Source: Helicobacter ibis
GTDB lineage: Bacteria; Campylobacterota; Campylobacteria; Campylobacterales; Helicobacteraceae
Reading direction: 5' to 3'
Assembly: GCF_027859255.1 (NCBI RefSeq)
Contig: NZ_JAQHXR010000003.1
Span: 62,001 to 126,000 of the forward strand
Length of the DNA: 64,000 bases
A model generated the notes under the pieces. The model made no database searches, was not told the origin of the DNA, and saw only the letters and a list, made by a program, of their open reading frames with translations. This document shows positions 8,953-16,664 of this stretch, in pieces (the stretch's first letter is position 1; the number at the start of each line of letters is the position of its first letter). Both the position numbers and the translations under genes were made by a program.

Positions 8953-9504
8953 ATGGTAGGCGTGATATTATGTGGTGGCAGAAGTCAAAGAATGGGAGAA
9001 AAAAAGGAGTATTTGAAATTTGCAGATTTCACTCTTGCAGACTATCAAGCAAAAAAAATGAAAGCTAATTTTGAAAAATTATATTTCTCAAGCAAAGAAT
9101 CTGTGTTAAATTCATATAACATACCAACAATATTTGATAATAGCAATATTTATGCACCTATTTTTGGGCTTTGTAGCTCTTTAGAGTTTATAGATGATGA
9201 TATTTTTGTTCTTGCGGTTGATACTCCCTTTTTTGTATCTTTTACTAGGCTTATTAATTCTTTTTATGAGATGCAAAGACCAACTTTTGCTAAGAGTAAT
9301 TCTAAAATCCACCCGCTAATAGGTATATATCCGAAAGATTCGATTAATGTTGTAAAAAAGCATATACAAGAAAATAACTATAAATTACAAAATTTGCTTA
9401 TATCATTAAAAGCAGATTATGTAAGTATAGATTTAAAAGAAACACAGAATCTAAACTATAAAGAAGACTATAAAGAAGCCTTAAGAATGGTTTATAAATA
9501 TTGA
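8953..9504 (+). CDS. mobA: Molybdenum cofactor guanylyltransferase
   Basis: Transfers GMP from GTP to molybdopterin to give the MGD form used by enzymes such as nitrate, TMAO or formate dehydrogenases. 183 residues, compared with about 190 in E. coli. The nucleotide-binding motif LCGGRSQRMGEKKEYL (6-21) carries the GG-S-RMG signature and the catalytic lysine; the aspartates in FVLAVDTPFF form the Mg site of this nucleotidyltransferase fold. The motif HPLIGIYPKDS further supports MobA. SD AAGGTGAT is close to the ATG. Divergent from moaA, so the two molybdenum cofactor genes share a control region. Confidence 0.9.
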   Translation: MVGVILCGGRSQRMGEKKEYLKFADFTLADYQAKKMKANFEKLYFSSKESVLNSYNIPTIFDNSNIYAPIFGLCSSLEFIDDDIFVLAVDTPFFVSFTRLINSFYEMQRPTFAKSNSKIHPLIGIYPKDSINVVKKHIQENNYKLQNLLISLKADYVSIDLKETQNLNYKEDYKEALRMVYKY

Positions 9505-9510
9505 TATAAT
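9502..9510 (+). promoter_or_regulatory. Extended -10 promoter element for flhB
   Basis: TGATATAAT, a perfect extended -10, overlaps the mobA stop codon and ends 21 bases before the flhB ATG. This makes flhB a sigma-70-type gene transcribed separately from mobA. I see no sigma-54 (-24/-12) or sigma-28 box here, consistent with export-apparatus genes being early flagellar genes. Confidence 0.6.
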
Positions 9511-9531
9511 TTGCGGATTTAAAGGTTATAA

Positions 9532-10596
9532 ATGGCTGATGAAGAAAAGACAGAAGAACCCACCGGGCGTAAGATAGAAAAGGCAAGAGAAGAAGGTAAT
9601 GTTATAAAAAGCCCTGATGTAAATGCTTTTTTGGGTATGGTTGTTGGGCTTGTGCTTATATTTTTGTGTTTTAGTTTTTGGGTCTCTGGATTAAGTGATA
9701 TGTTTCATGCGGTATATGGATTGTTTAATAGAGATTTAAACCTAGCAAATTCCATGTCTTTAACTTTGTCGTTGGCATTTGAGACCATATTGCTTCTTGT
9801 GCCTATTTTTGCTGCATTGATGATAACTGGAGTTGTTGCAAATGTAGCACAAAGCGGACTTTTATTAACTATAAAGGCAATACAACCAAAGCTTCAAAAG
9901 CTAAATGTTATCTCTGGAATTAAGAATCTATTCTCCTTAAAAAAGCTTTTAGATGGCTTTTTGATTACCTTTAAGGTTTTTAGTGCATTTATTATTGCTT
10001 TTTTTGTGTTTTTAGGATTCATGCATGAATTAGCAACGGTTTCACTTTTTAATTTGGGCGATCAAATGTTGTGGTTTAGGGATAAAGCATTGATTCTAAT
10101 TGGCATACTTTTGGCATTTTTCTTAGTTATGGCAGCGGCTGATTATATGTTAAAGCGTTATCAATATTTTAAATCCCTAAGAATGACAAAACAAGAAGTA
10201 AAAGATGAGTTTAAAAACCAAGAAGGAGACCAGCAAGTAAAAGGAAAGATTCGCTCACTTATGTTCCAGGCTTCAAAAAAGCGTATGATGCAAAATATAC
10301 CAAGTGCCGATGTTGTAGTTACAAACCCAACTCACTATGCAGTGGCACTAAGATATGATACACAAAAAGAAAGAGCACCAAGAGTCTTGGCAAAAGGAGT
10401 CGATTTAATCGCTCAAAGGATTAAAAAAGTAGCAGAAGAACATGAAATACCAATAATAGAAAACCCACCACTTGCAAGGGCATTGTATAAAGATGTAGAT
10501 ATTGATAAAGAGATTCCAGAATCTCTTTATCAAGCAATGGTTCAAGTGTTAATTAAGGTTCAACAAATTAACGAAGCAAAGAAAAAGAAACTCTAA
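9532..10596 (+). CDS. flhB: Flagellar type III secretion protein FlhB
   Basis: Inner-membrane component of the flagellar export gate; its cytoplasmic domain sets the switch from rod/hook to filament substrates. 354 residues. N-terminal motif EEKTEEPTGRKIEKAREEGNV is diagnostic, followed by four hydrophobic segments (about 28-52, 85-107, 140-165, 182-203) and the cytoplasmic domain with the autocleavage site N265-P266-T267-H268. The rest of the C-terminus (VALRYDTQKERAPRVLAKG) matches FlhB rather than virulence-type homologues. The gene is isolated from other flagellar genes here, as is common in this order. Its stop overlaps that of the convergent phnA-like gene by 4 bases. Confidence 0.97.
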   Translation: MADEEKTEEPTGRKIEKAREEGNVIKSPDVNAFLGMVVGLVLIFLCFSFWVSGLSDMFHAVYGLFNRDLNLANSMSLTLSLAFETILLLVPIFAALMITGVVANVAQSGLLLTIKAIQPKLQKLNVISGIKNLFSLKKLLDGFLITFKVFSAFIIAFFVFLGFMHELATVSLFNLGDQMLWFRDKALILIGILLAFFLVMAAADYMLKRYQYFKSLRMTKQEVKDEFKNQEGDQQVKGKIRSLMFQASKKRMMQNIPSADVVVTNPTHYAVALRYDTQKERAPRVLAKGVDLIAQRIKKVAEEHEIPIIENPPLARALYKDVDIDKEIPESLYQAMVQVLIKVQQINEAKKKKL

Positions 10597-10802
10597 ATTT
10601 TCTTTAAAAAACAAGTCTTAAGCACTGCCACACCGCATTTATCAACTTTTGCTTCTATTTCATCATCTTTATTAGTTAGCTTTATGTTTTTTATTGTTGT
10701 GCCTCTTTTTATAGTGGAGTTTGCACCCTTTACCTTTAAGTCTTTTATCACACTTACGCTATCTCCAGCGTTTAGTTCTGTTCCATTTGAATCTTTTGCC
10801 AT
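10593..10802 (-). CDS. Short PhnA-like (YjdM C-terminal domain) protein
   Basis: 69 residues matching the C-terminal domain of PhnA/YjdM: KDSNGTELNAGDSVSVIKDLKVKG, an SH3-like fold that starts with V-DSNGN-L--GD-V in the family. The N-terminal zinc ribbon with four cysteines of the full-length protein (about 110 residues) is absent, a short form. Despite the old name, a role in phosphonate use is not supported for this family, so no function is assigned. It follows the FkbM gene by one base (TAA a ATG) with the SD AAGGAA inside the upstream coding end, so the two are cotranslated. Confidence 0.75.
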   Translation of the reverse strand: MAKDSNGTELNAGDSVSVIKDLKVKGANSTIKRGTTIKNIKLTNKDDEIEAKVDKCGVAVLKTCFLKKI

Positions 10803-10803
10803 T

Positions 10804-11946
10804 TTAATTCCTTACTTCACAATATAATGCACACTCACCTGAAATAGTAAAATCAATAGGTTTGTGAATAGTAAAACTATATCCTAAATTTAGAGACTCT
10901 ATAAATGGTTTGATACCAAAAAAGTCATCTGCACTATGATATATGCTAAGTAGCATTGCTGGTTTTTGACTTTTTATAGTCTCTAGTGCTCCTTTTAGGA
11001 ATTCCATTTCAAAGCCTTCGGTATCTACTTTTATGAATCCTACTTCAATGTTATTTTCCTCTACGAAGCTATCTAGGGTTGTTATGCTTATTTGTTCTTT
11101 TTCTTTGTTTTTTATACTACTATCTGTATTGTTTATAGTAGAGTTTGCACCATTTTTCATTATAGATAGATTTTCTTTCTTGGAGCCTAGACCCTTGTTT
11201 ATAGGTATTATTTTTGTTGCATTATTTAGTTTTATTGTTTCTTGCACTAGCTTGTAGTTATCACTTACAGGCTCAAAGCAGTATATATTTTTGTCTGTGT
11301 ATTTTTCAAAGATAATGGCACTATCTCCTATATATCCACCAACATCAATTATGTTTTTATTTTTTATTTTATCTAGCGTAGAGAATAGATTCATATTATG
11401 TTCATACAGCCATACTGAAGCTTCGTAAAGTGGATTTTTTGGTATGAAATATCCATTATAAAAATACAAATTTTCATCTAGCTTTATTATATTTGTTAGA
11501 TAGTTATCTCTTAGATTTTCTAGCGCTTTATGTTCTTCTTTGCTTACTCCAGTGTATGATTTATCCTTGCTTAGTGTTGTTAGCTTTAGTCTATTTATTA
11601 TTCTGTTTACTACTTCTATGCTTTGTGGATCTAGATTCTTGCATAGCCTCTCTAGCCTATCATGCAGATTATTTTGCGTTGTTGCGTTTGCTATATCTTG
11701 GGACATATAATGGTTTGCGTCTAGCGTGTGGTTGTATTTGCTTTCTTGTATATGGCATTTATAAAGAAGTCTAGAGCTAATTTTTGTGCTTTCTTTATAT
11801 AGTGGGATTCCAAAGAGATATGTTGTGGTTTGTGTGTCATATTTTTTATAGTCTATAGTTCTTTTTAATACGCATAGTTTTCCTAGATAGTATTTTTCCT
11901 TTACTAATAATCCATTTTCATATCTTAGATTCTTTCTTTGTAGCAT
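10804..11946 (-). CDS. FkbM-family SAM-dependent methyltransferase with long N-terminal extension
   Basis: 380 residues. The last 190 form the FkbM methyltransferase domain: SAM-binding IIDVGGYIGDSAI (about 197), acidic loop YCFEPVSDNY, and VGFIKVDTEGFEMEFLKGA (about 300-318), the signature of the family that O-methylates sugars and other small groups. The first 190 residues (including a tyrosine- and lysine-rich start) have no domain I recognise and resemble extensions seen on surface-glycan proteins. The gene is 8 bases after the phase-variable glycerophosphotransferase, so the likely substrate is the glycan built by that gene; this is inference. Codon use and base composition match the surroundings. 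Confidence 0.82.
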   Translation of the reverse strand: MLQRKNLRYENGLLVKEKYYLGKLCVLKRTIDYKKYDTQTTTYLFGIPLYKESTKISSRLLYKCHIQESKYNHTLDANHYMSQDIANATTQNNLHDRLERLCKNLDPQSIEVVNRIINRLKLTTLSKDKSYTGVSKEEHKALENLRDNYLTNIIKLDENLYFYNGYFIPKNPLYEASVWLYEHNMNLFSTLDKIKNKNIIDVGGYIGDSAIIFEKYTDKNIYCFEPVSDNYKLVQETIKLNNATKIIPINKGLGSKKENLSIMKNGANSTINNTDSSIKNKEKEQISITTLDSFVEENNIEVGFIKVDTEGFEMEFLKGALETIKSQKPAMLLSIYHSADDFFGIKPFIESLNLGYSFTIHKPIDFTISGECALYCEVRN

Positions 11947-11954
11947 TATTTTCC

Positions 11955-13173
11955 TTACCCAAAAATTTCTCTTATTATATCATTAGCGATTGCTTTTCCA
12001 GCATTGCCTTGATTGTAGATTATTTGCTTGTTGGTAAAATTTACTCTTTTTTTCTTCATGTAATCATTATTGTTTATAACCACTTCGTTTATGAAGTTTA
12101 TTATTTCTTCTTGTGTATATGCTAGATATAGTTTATCTAGTAGGTCTTTGCCATGTTTGGTGAAGCTATCATTTGCTTGTGCTCTCTTTGCTATAAATAG
12201 CATTGGCTTTTCTGTAAATAGATACTCTGCCAGAAATGATCCACAATCATGTATCAAAGCACTAGAATCCATAAAAGTTTGTAAGTAATCGCTTGTATCA
12301 TCGTATGTCATATTTGGTATTCTTGAGATTTTTGTCAGATAAGATTCGACGCTATCATTCCATAGATTTGGATTTTGCTTTATAGTATCAAATAGAAGTG
12401 GATGAGGTCTGAAGATAAAGTGTATTTGAGGATATAGCTTTGGTAATTCTAAGAAAAAATCACTAAATTCTAAAAAATTTGATAGCCTTAATCCTTCCCA
12501 ATTTGTAATAGTATGATGAGGAGAAATTATTATTGTTTTCATATCGCCCCCCCCCCCCAGTCATTTTTGGAGCTGGTAATAGATCCATTTTTGTATAGCC
12601 TACAGCTATTACATTATCGTGTGGCATATATTTAGTATTTTGTGTTAATTTTTGTGTTTTTTTATTTTCTACATATATTTTCCAAAGCGTGTTGTATCCT
12701 ATTTTATTTATTATGTGATTCACATCATAGTTTAATAACCCTGTATAACCATATGGCACATAAACAGTAAGCATAAATTGTGATAAATAAGTTATTCTAT
12801 ATAATTCATGCACTCCAGCATCATATATATTGCAAAAAAATGCAATGTCAATATGTGGCGAAATATCCATATAGCACTGCTTTTCAAAATTGAATACAGA
12901 ATATACATTCGGATATTTTTGGCGTAAATTTGTAAGTGTTGTTGTAAGCATTTCGTTTATTTTTTCTAAACTTTTAGTAATCATTGGCACTACGAAAATA
13001 TTTATTACAAATCTAGAATCTTTTTGTAATTCTGTAATTAAAGAATGATATTGGAATGAAGTATCAGAGCATACTAGGATTCCTATACGGATTTTATCTT
13101 GCGTTTTTAGTTTTTGTTTTATTGTTTCGTAGTTTTTATGTCTTTGGTTTATAAATTCTATTGTCTCATTCAT
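11955..13173 (-). CDS. Phase-variable CDP-glycerol:glycerophosphate glycerophosphotransferase-like protein, reading frame broken at a G12 tract (OFF)
   Basis: Two adjacent frames, 13173-12463 (start MNETIEFINQRHKNYE) and 12542-11955 (MKTIIISPHHTITNW), together make one protein of the TagF/CDP-glycerol glycerophosphotransferase fold. The first part has the N-terminal Rossmann domain (YVPYGYTGLLNYD, VAVGYTKMDLL), the second the catalytic half (SPHHTITNWEG, IFRPHPLLFD, DSSALIHDCGSFLAEYLF, KPMLFI). They meet at a run of 12 G on the coding strand. With 11 or 14 G the frame reads through to a 405-residue protein; with 12 it runs into a stop at 12463. This is classic slipped-strand phase variation of a surface polymer gene. 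It overlaps folB by 8 bases and precedes the FkbM gene in the same unit. Confidence 0.85.
12547..12558. repeat. Homopolymeric C12 (G12 on coding strand) contingency tract
   Basis: Twelve consecutive C on the plus strand, far beyond chance in an AT-rich sequence, placed exactly at the frame break of the glycerophosphotransferase gene. Length changes of one base would switch the gene on or off. Confidence 0.95.
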
Positions 13174-13504
13174 TTATATCCTTTTTATAGCTTACCTCCA
13201 TTGATACTTTGCAGTTTTTAAAAATGTCTAGTTTTGTTATCTTTAAAGAAAAGCTATCAATAATTATAAAGCGTTTTGGAATCTCGTTATAAAAAAACTC
13301 TAGTGCATCTTCTAGTAGTAAAAAATCATTCTTAAAAGATTCTTCTATAAATTCTTTTATTTTTGAGTAGTCTAAAAACTCTTTATTTTTTTCGTATTTA
13401 CAAGAAAAATTCACCTCTATTTCTTGTGGATTTTCTCTTTCAAATGGCAGAATCCCTATTATTGCCTTAAGTCTTAGATTTTCTATATTTATCGTATATA
13501 TCAT
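13166..13504 (-). CDS. folB: Dihydroneopterin aldolase
   Basis: Cleaves 7,8-dihydroneopterin to 6-hydroxymethyl-dihydropterin in folate synthesis. 112 residues, typical family size. The signature LKAIIGILPFERENPQEIEVN (about 12-32) matches the FolB N-terminal block L---IG---EE---Q----D, and SLKITKLDIFKNCKVSMEVSYKK matches the C-terminal strand pair. It overlaps the upstream lipoprotein gene by 4 bases and the downstream glycerophosphotransferase by 8, so it sits in the middle of the Mla-type operon although its function is unrelated. Other folate genes in the window are pabA and pabB/C, elsewhere. Confidence 0.85.
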   Translation of the reverse strand: MIYTINIENLRLKAIIGILPFERENPQEIEVNFSCKYEKNKEFLDYSKIKEFIEESFKNDFLLLEDALEFFYNEIPKRFIIIDSFSLKITKLDIFKNCKVSMEVSYKKDINE

Positions 13505-14025
13505 ATTTCACCTAATGCCTCATCTAGTCCAGAGTTTATAGTGCTATTTAGTGCATTTATAATTTTACTAAAATCACCTTCCTCTACTTTTGTGTGCTTT
13601 GCTATCCATATTTGTCTCTCTCCTAACTCCAAAATAGCATTAAAAACGGCTTTATTACTAGATTCATCGAAGTATAAATCAAGCACTTTTAGCTTCATAC
13701 TCTCTGGACTATTATTATCACTTAGTGCTATGCAGTTGTTTTTTGCTATTTTATTTAGTGTTATCTCTAGCATATCTTGCAGATTTGAAGCCCATTTATT
13801 CTTTGCAAAATATTCTAGTTTGTTATTGTTTTCTTTGTAAGCTATTTTTGTGCTATTTATCTTTTGCGCCACTTCGATTCCAAGATAGCTTATTGTTATA
13901 TATTTTTGGCATTCTTTATTATTTAGTGGGGTGTATATTTCATATTTATTTTGTTCTTGTATTTGTTTGCTAAAGCAACCAGCAAATAGTATCGCACTAA
14001 TTCCTAAAAATAGTATTTGTCTCAT
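13501..14025 (-). CDS. Outer-membrane/periplasmic lipoprotein, ABC-type transport auxiliary component of the Mla-like system
   Basis: 174 residues beginning with a lipoprotein signal (MRQILFLGISAILFAGC, modified Cys17). The rest fits the PqiC/YmbA-type ABC auxiliary lipoprotein pattern: KITISYLGIEVAQKINSTKIAYKENNNKLEYFAKNKWAS near the N-terminus, then alternating strands (LKVLDLYFDESSNKAVFNAIL) and a C-terminal helix. It is translationally coupled to mlaD (4-base overlap), so it probably acts with the MCE protein in moving phospholipid across the periplasm. It takes the place of the soluble MlaC of E. coli, an inference from context. Sequence identity to PqiC is too low to name it. Confidence 0.72.
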   Translation of the reverse strand: MRQILFLGISAILFAGCFSKQIQEQNKYEIYTPLNNKECQKYITISYLGIEVAQKINSTKIAYKENNNKLEYFAKNKWASNLQDMLEITLNKIAKNNCIALSDNNSPESMKLKVLDLYFDESSNKAVFNAILELGERQIWIAKHTKVEEGDFSKIINALNSTINSGLDEALGEI

Positions 14026-14825
14026 CTCTCCTCCCTAGGTCCAAGTTTATTAGTCTTAATTCCAAAAATAAAATCATAAGGAGAAGATTCTATTTCATTT
14101 GTGATGCTTTGTGTGCTCTGCAAGATTGAGTCAAATCTTTTTGCACTTTGTTGCAAGTCAAATATAAGAGGTGTAATCATTTCTCTTAAATTATAGTCTC
14201 CATTTTTTATAGATTCTTCAAAAACCTCTCTTGTGTTACCAAATTTTAGTATTTCACTCTCTATATTTAGGAGTGTTTTATCTAGGTGTTGTGAAAATTT
14301 TGCAAAATTTTCCAAACTAGATTCTATGTTTTGTAGATTCTTATCGTTTAGAAGCATATTTACTTTATATAAACTTGTCTCTAGTTGCTCCATTGCTTTT
14401 TCTACTTTGTTTCCTACTCTATCTACCCAGTTTTCTTCAAAGCCTAAGACAGCCTTTTCTCCTTGTGTGAAGTCCCCTTCGTTGCCTTGTATTAATGATA
14501 GAAAATTACCACTTGTTAATCCTTGGGAATCTACAAGAATCTTCGCTCCTTTTTTAATGTTTATGTCTTTTTTAATCCATATTACCATTTCTACATTATC
14601 GTCTATTAGCTTATAGCTTTTGACAAAACCAACTGGGATTCCCAGGAATCTAACTTGTGTTTCTGAACGAATCCCTTTTGGAAGCTCTGTGTTATATACA
14701 TAATATTCATTATATTTTGAAATATTTCTATCATATCTACCAATCCAATACACAAAGTAAGCAAGTGCAAATAATGATAATACAAAAAATACACCAATTA
14801 GCACATGATTTAGCCTAGCCTCCAT
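14022..14825 (-). CDS. mlaD: MlaD-like MCE-domain lipid-binding protein
   Basis: Periplasmic hexamer-forming component of a Mla-type phospholipid ABC transporter. 267 residues: one N-terminal membrane anchor (8-28), an MCE domain at about 38-120 (KGIRSETQVRFLGIPVGFVKSYKL, ILVDSQGLTSGNFLSLIQG), then a long helical tail rich in charged residues (130-240). The G-VRF-GI-VG pattern is the MCE hallmark. Longer than E. coli MlaD (183) because of the helical tail, as common in epsilonproteobacteria. It lies 9 bases after mlaF and overlaps the lipoprotein gene by 4. Confidence 0.88.
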   Translation of the reverse strand: MEARLNHVLIGVFFVLSLFALAYFVYWIGRYDRNISKYNEYYVYNTELPKGIRSETQVRFLGIPVGFVKSYKLIDDNVEMVIWIKKDINIKKGAKILVDSQGLTSGNFLSLIQGNEGDFTQGEKAVLGFEENWVDRVGNKVEKAMEQLETSLYKVNMLLNDKNLQNIESSLENFAKFSQHLDKTLLNIESEILKFGNTREVFEESIKNGDYNLREMITPLIFDLQQSAKRFDSILQSTQSITNEIESSPYDFIFGIKTNKLGPREER

Positions 14826-14834
14826 TATCTCCTC

Positions 14835-15566
14835 CTAAATTTGATACAAAAATAAATCCAAAGATTCCGTTTGCCTCTCTAGCTCACTAATAGTTCCTTC
14901 AAAAAATATTTTTCTCTCTTTTAAAATTATTAGTCTATTTACTACGCTTTTTACGCTATCCATATCATGCGTTATCATAACTATGCTAATGCCTAAAATA
15001 TCTCTAAGCTCTTTTATTAGCTCATCAAAATGTCTAGCACTCTTTGGGTCAAGTCCGCTTGTTGGTTCATCTAAAAATAGCACTTTTGGGCTAAGAGATA
15101 ATGCTCTAGCTAATGCAACTCTTTTTATCATTCCACCACTTAGCTCACTAGGATATAGATTTGCTACTTCAGGCTTTAGTCCAACTTGATGTATCCACAT
15201 GTATGCAAGATCGTTTATTACTCTATTTGGCAATGAAGTGTATTCTCTTAGAGTAATTGTAATGTTATCAAGCACACTAAGAGATGAAAAAAGAGCACCA
15301 AACTGAAATAAAACTCCGCATTTTAGTTTCATCTTTAGAGATTCTTCTTCATCTAGCGTCCATATATTTTTATCTAAAAATCTAACTTCGCCACTTGTAG
15401 GAGGCTTTAGAAATATCATTGTATTTAGCAGGGTGCTTTTACCGCTACCGCTTCCACCAAGTATGGCAAATATGTCCTTTTGCTGTATGTTGAAGCTTAT
15501 ATTATCATGGATTATTCTATCTCCATATTTGGTAGTTAGATTTTTTATTTCAATTATATTTTGCAT
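14835..15566 (-). CDS. mlaF: MlaF-like phospholipid ABC transporter ATP-binding protein
   Basis: 243 residues of a canonical ABC ATPase: Walker A GGSGSGKST (35-43), Q-loop around LFQFGALFSSLSVLDN (the FQ-GALF-S--V--N form is typical of the Mla/TTG2 family), signature LSGGMIKRVALARAL (about 140-154), Walker B VLFLDEPTSGLDP (about 160-172) and switch histidine IVMITHD. It powers the permease MlaE, whose stop codon directly abuts this start. The ABC-permease-MCE-lipoprotein order identifies a retrograde or anterograde lipid transporter at the inner membrane. Confidence 0.94.
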   Translation of the reverse strand: MQNIIEIKNLTTKYGDRIIHDNISFNIQQKDIFAILGGSGSGKSTLLNTMIFLKPPTSGEVRFLDKNIWTLDEEESLKMKLKCGVLFQFGALFSSLSVLDNITITLREYTSLPNRVINDLAYMWIHQVGLKPEVANLYPSELSGGMIKRVALARALSLSPKVLFLDEPTSGLDPKSARHFDELIKELRDILGISIVMITHDMDSVKSVVNRLIILKERKIFFEGTISELERQTESLDLFLYQI

Positions 15567-16664
15567 CTACAATCCAAGCTCGGTAAAGATAACAGAACAA
15601 ATTGCATCAAATGCTATTACTGCAAATATAGATTCAACTACGCTTTTTGTCGTGTGCAAACCTATGCTTCTAGTATCTTTTGCCACTATAAATCCATGAT
15701 AACACCCAATTAGGGATATTATAAGTCCAAAAAATGGTGCTTTTATCATACCTACCCAAAAATGTCTCTCATCTACCATAGTCAAAAATCTCTCTAAAAA
15801 CTGCTCCGTGCTTATATCAAGCTGTAGTGAGCTAATAAACATAGAGCCTAAAATCCCAAACAAATCAGCGATGAATACAACCAAAGGCATAATCAAGCAT
15901 AGGGCTAAGATTCTAGGGATAACTAAAAAAGTAATCGGATTAAATCCCATAACAGACATTGCATCTAGTTCTTGTGTGGATTTCATCATGCCTATTTCTG
16001 CACTAAATGAAGATGCACTTCTTCCGGCAATTATTATTGCAGCAATAATTGGCGACATTTCTCTTAAAGTTAGCATTGCACTCATTTCGACTATTAGGAT
16101 ACTTGCACCAAATTGTTTTAGCTGAATTGAGCCTTGATATGCTATTACAATTCCTATTAGAAAACAGGCTAAAGATACTATTCCTACGGCTTTTATTAGA
16201 GATTCTTGAGTATGATAGAAAAATGCTTTTACTCTGATATTCTTTGGCTTTATAAAACTTAGTATTACAAGAGAAATAATCTCCCCTAAAAACCCAAACG
16301 CAAAATAGAGTTTTTTAGAGAAGCTTTTAATAATTTTGAAGCTATCTTTATGGGCTACTATTATCTCTTCGTGCAGAGTTTTGTCTTTTGGTTTTTGACT
16401 GCTATCTAGTTCTTTTAGTATATGTTTGCTTTTTTGATTATAGAGAAGTTCATTTTGGGCAAAGATTCTATTGTTGCACCATGAATGCAGAATCTTGCCA
16501 CCACAAAAATCTAAATCAAAATCATCATCTAGCTTTAGTGATATTTCTTTATTGTTAGGAATTTGTTCAAGCTGCCTTATGGTGCTACTTGGGATTTTAT
16601 AGTCCCAAGCACCACCTAGAGTTACTTCGATTTTATTAGAGTAGTTAATCTTAAGAAAGGGCAT
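15567..16664 (-). CDS. mlaE: MlaE-family phospholipid ABC transporter permease with N-terminal extension
   Basis: 365 residues. The C-terminal 250 form the MlaE permease, with about five membrane helices and family motifs YHTQESLIKAVG (about 148), the QLKQFGASILIVEMSAMLTLREMSPIIAAIIIAGRSASSFSAEIG region and KSTQELDAMSVMGFNP. The first 110 residues lack membrane helices and resemble a STAS-like domain, a fusion common in epsilon- and delta-proteobacteria where E. coli has a separate MlaB. Start ATG overlaps the stop of the dsbC-like gene by one base (TAATG). Together with mlaF, mlaD and the lipoprotein it makes a complete inner-membrane lipid exporter/importer. Confidence 0.92.
   Translation of the reverse strand: MPFLKINYSNKIEVTLGGAWDYKIPSSTIRQLEQIPNNKEISLKLDDDFDLDFCGGKILHSWCNNRIFAQNELLYNQKSKHILKELDSSQKPKDKTLHEEIIVAHKDSFKIIKSFSKKLYFAFGFLGEIISLVILSFIKPKNIRVKAFFYHTQESLIKAVGIVSLACFLIGIVIAYQGSIQLKQFGASILIVEMSAMLTLREMSPIIAAIIIAGRSASSFSAEIGMMKSTQELDAMSVMGFNPITFLVIPRILALCLIMPLVVFIADLFGILGSMFISSLQLDISTEQFLERFLTMVDERHFWVGMIKAPFFGLIISLIGCYHGFIVAKDTRSIGLHTTKSVVESIFAVIAFDAICSVIFTELGL

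Noticed and set aside
11955-12542. Reading the two glycerophosphotransferase pieces as two independent genes
   Set aside because: Each holds only half of the fold and they meet exactly at the G12 run, so one phase-variable gene is the simpler reading.
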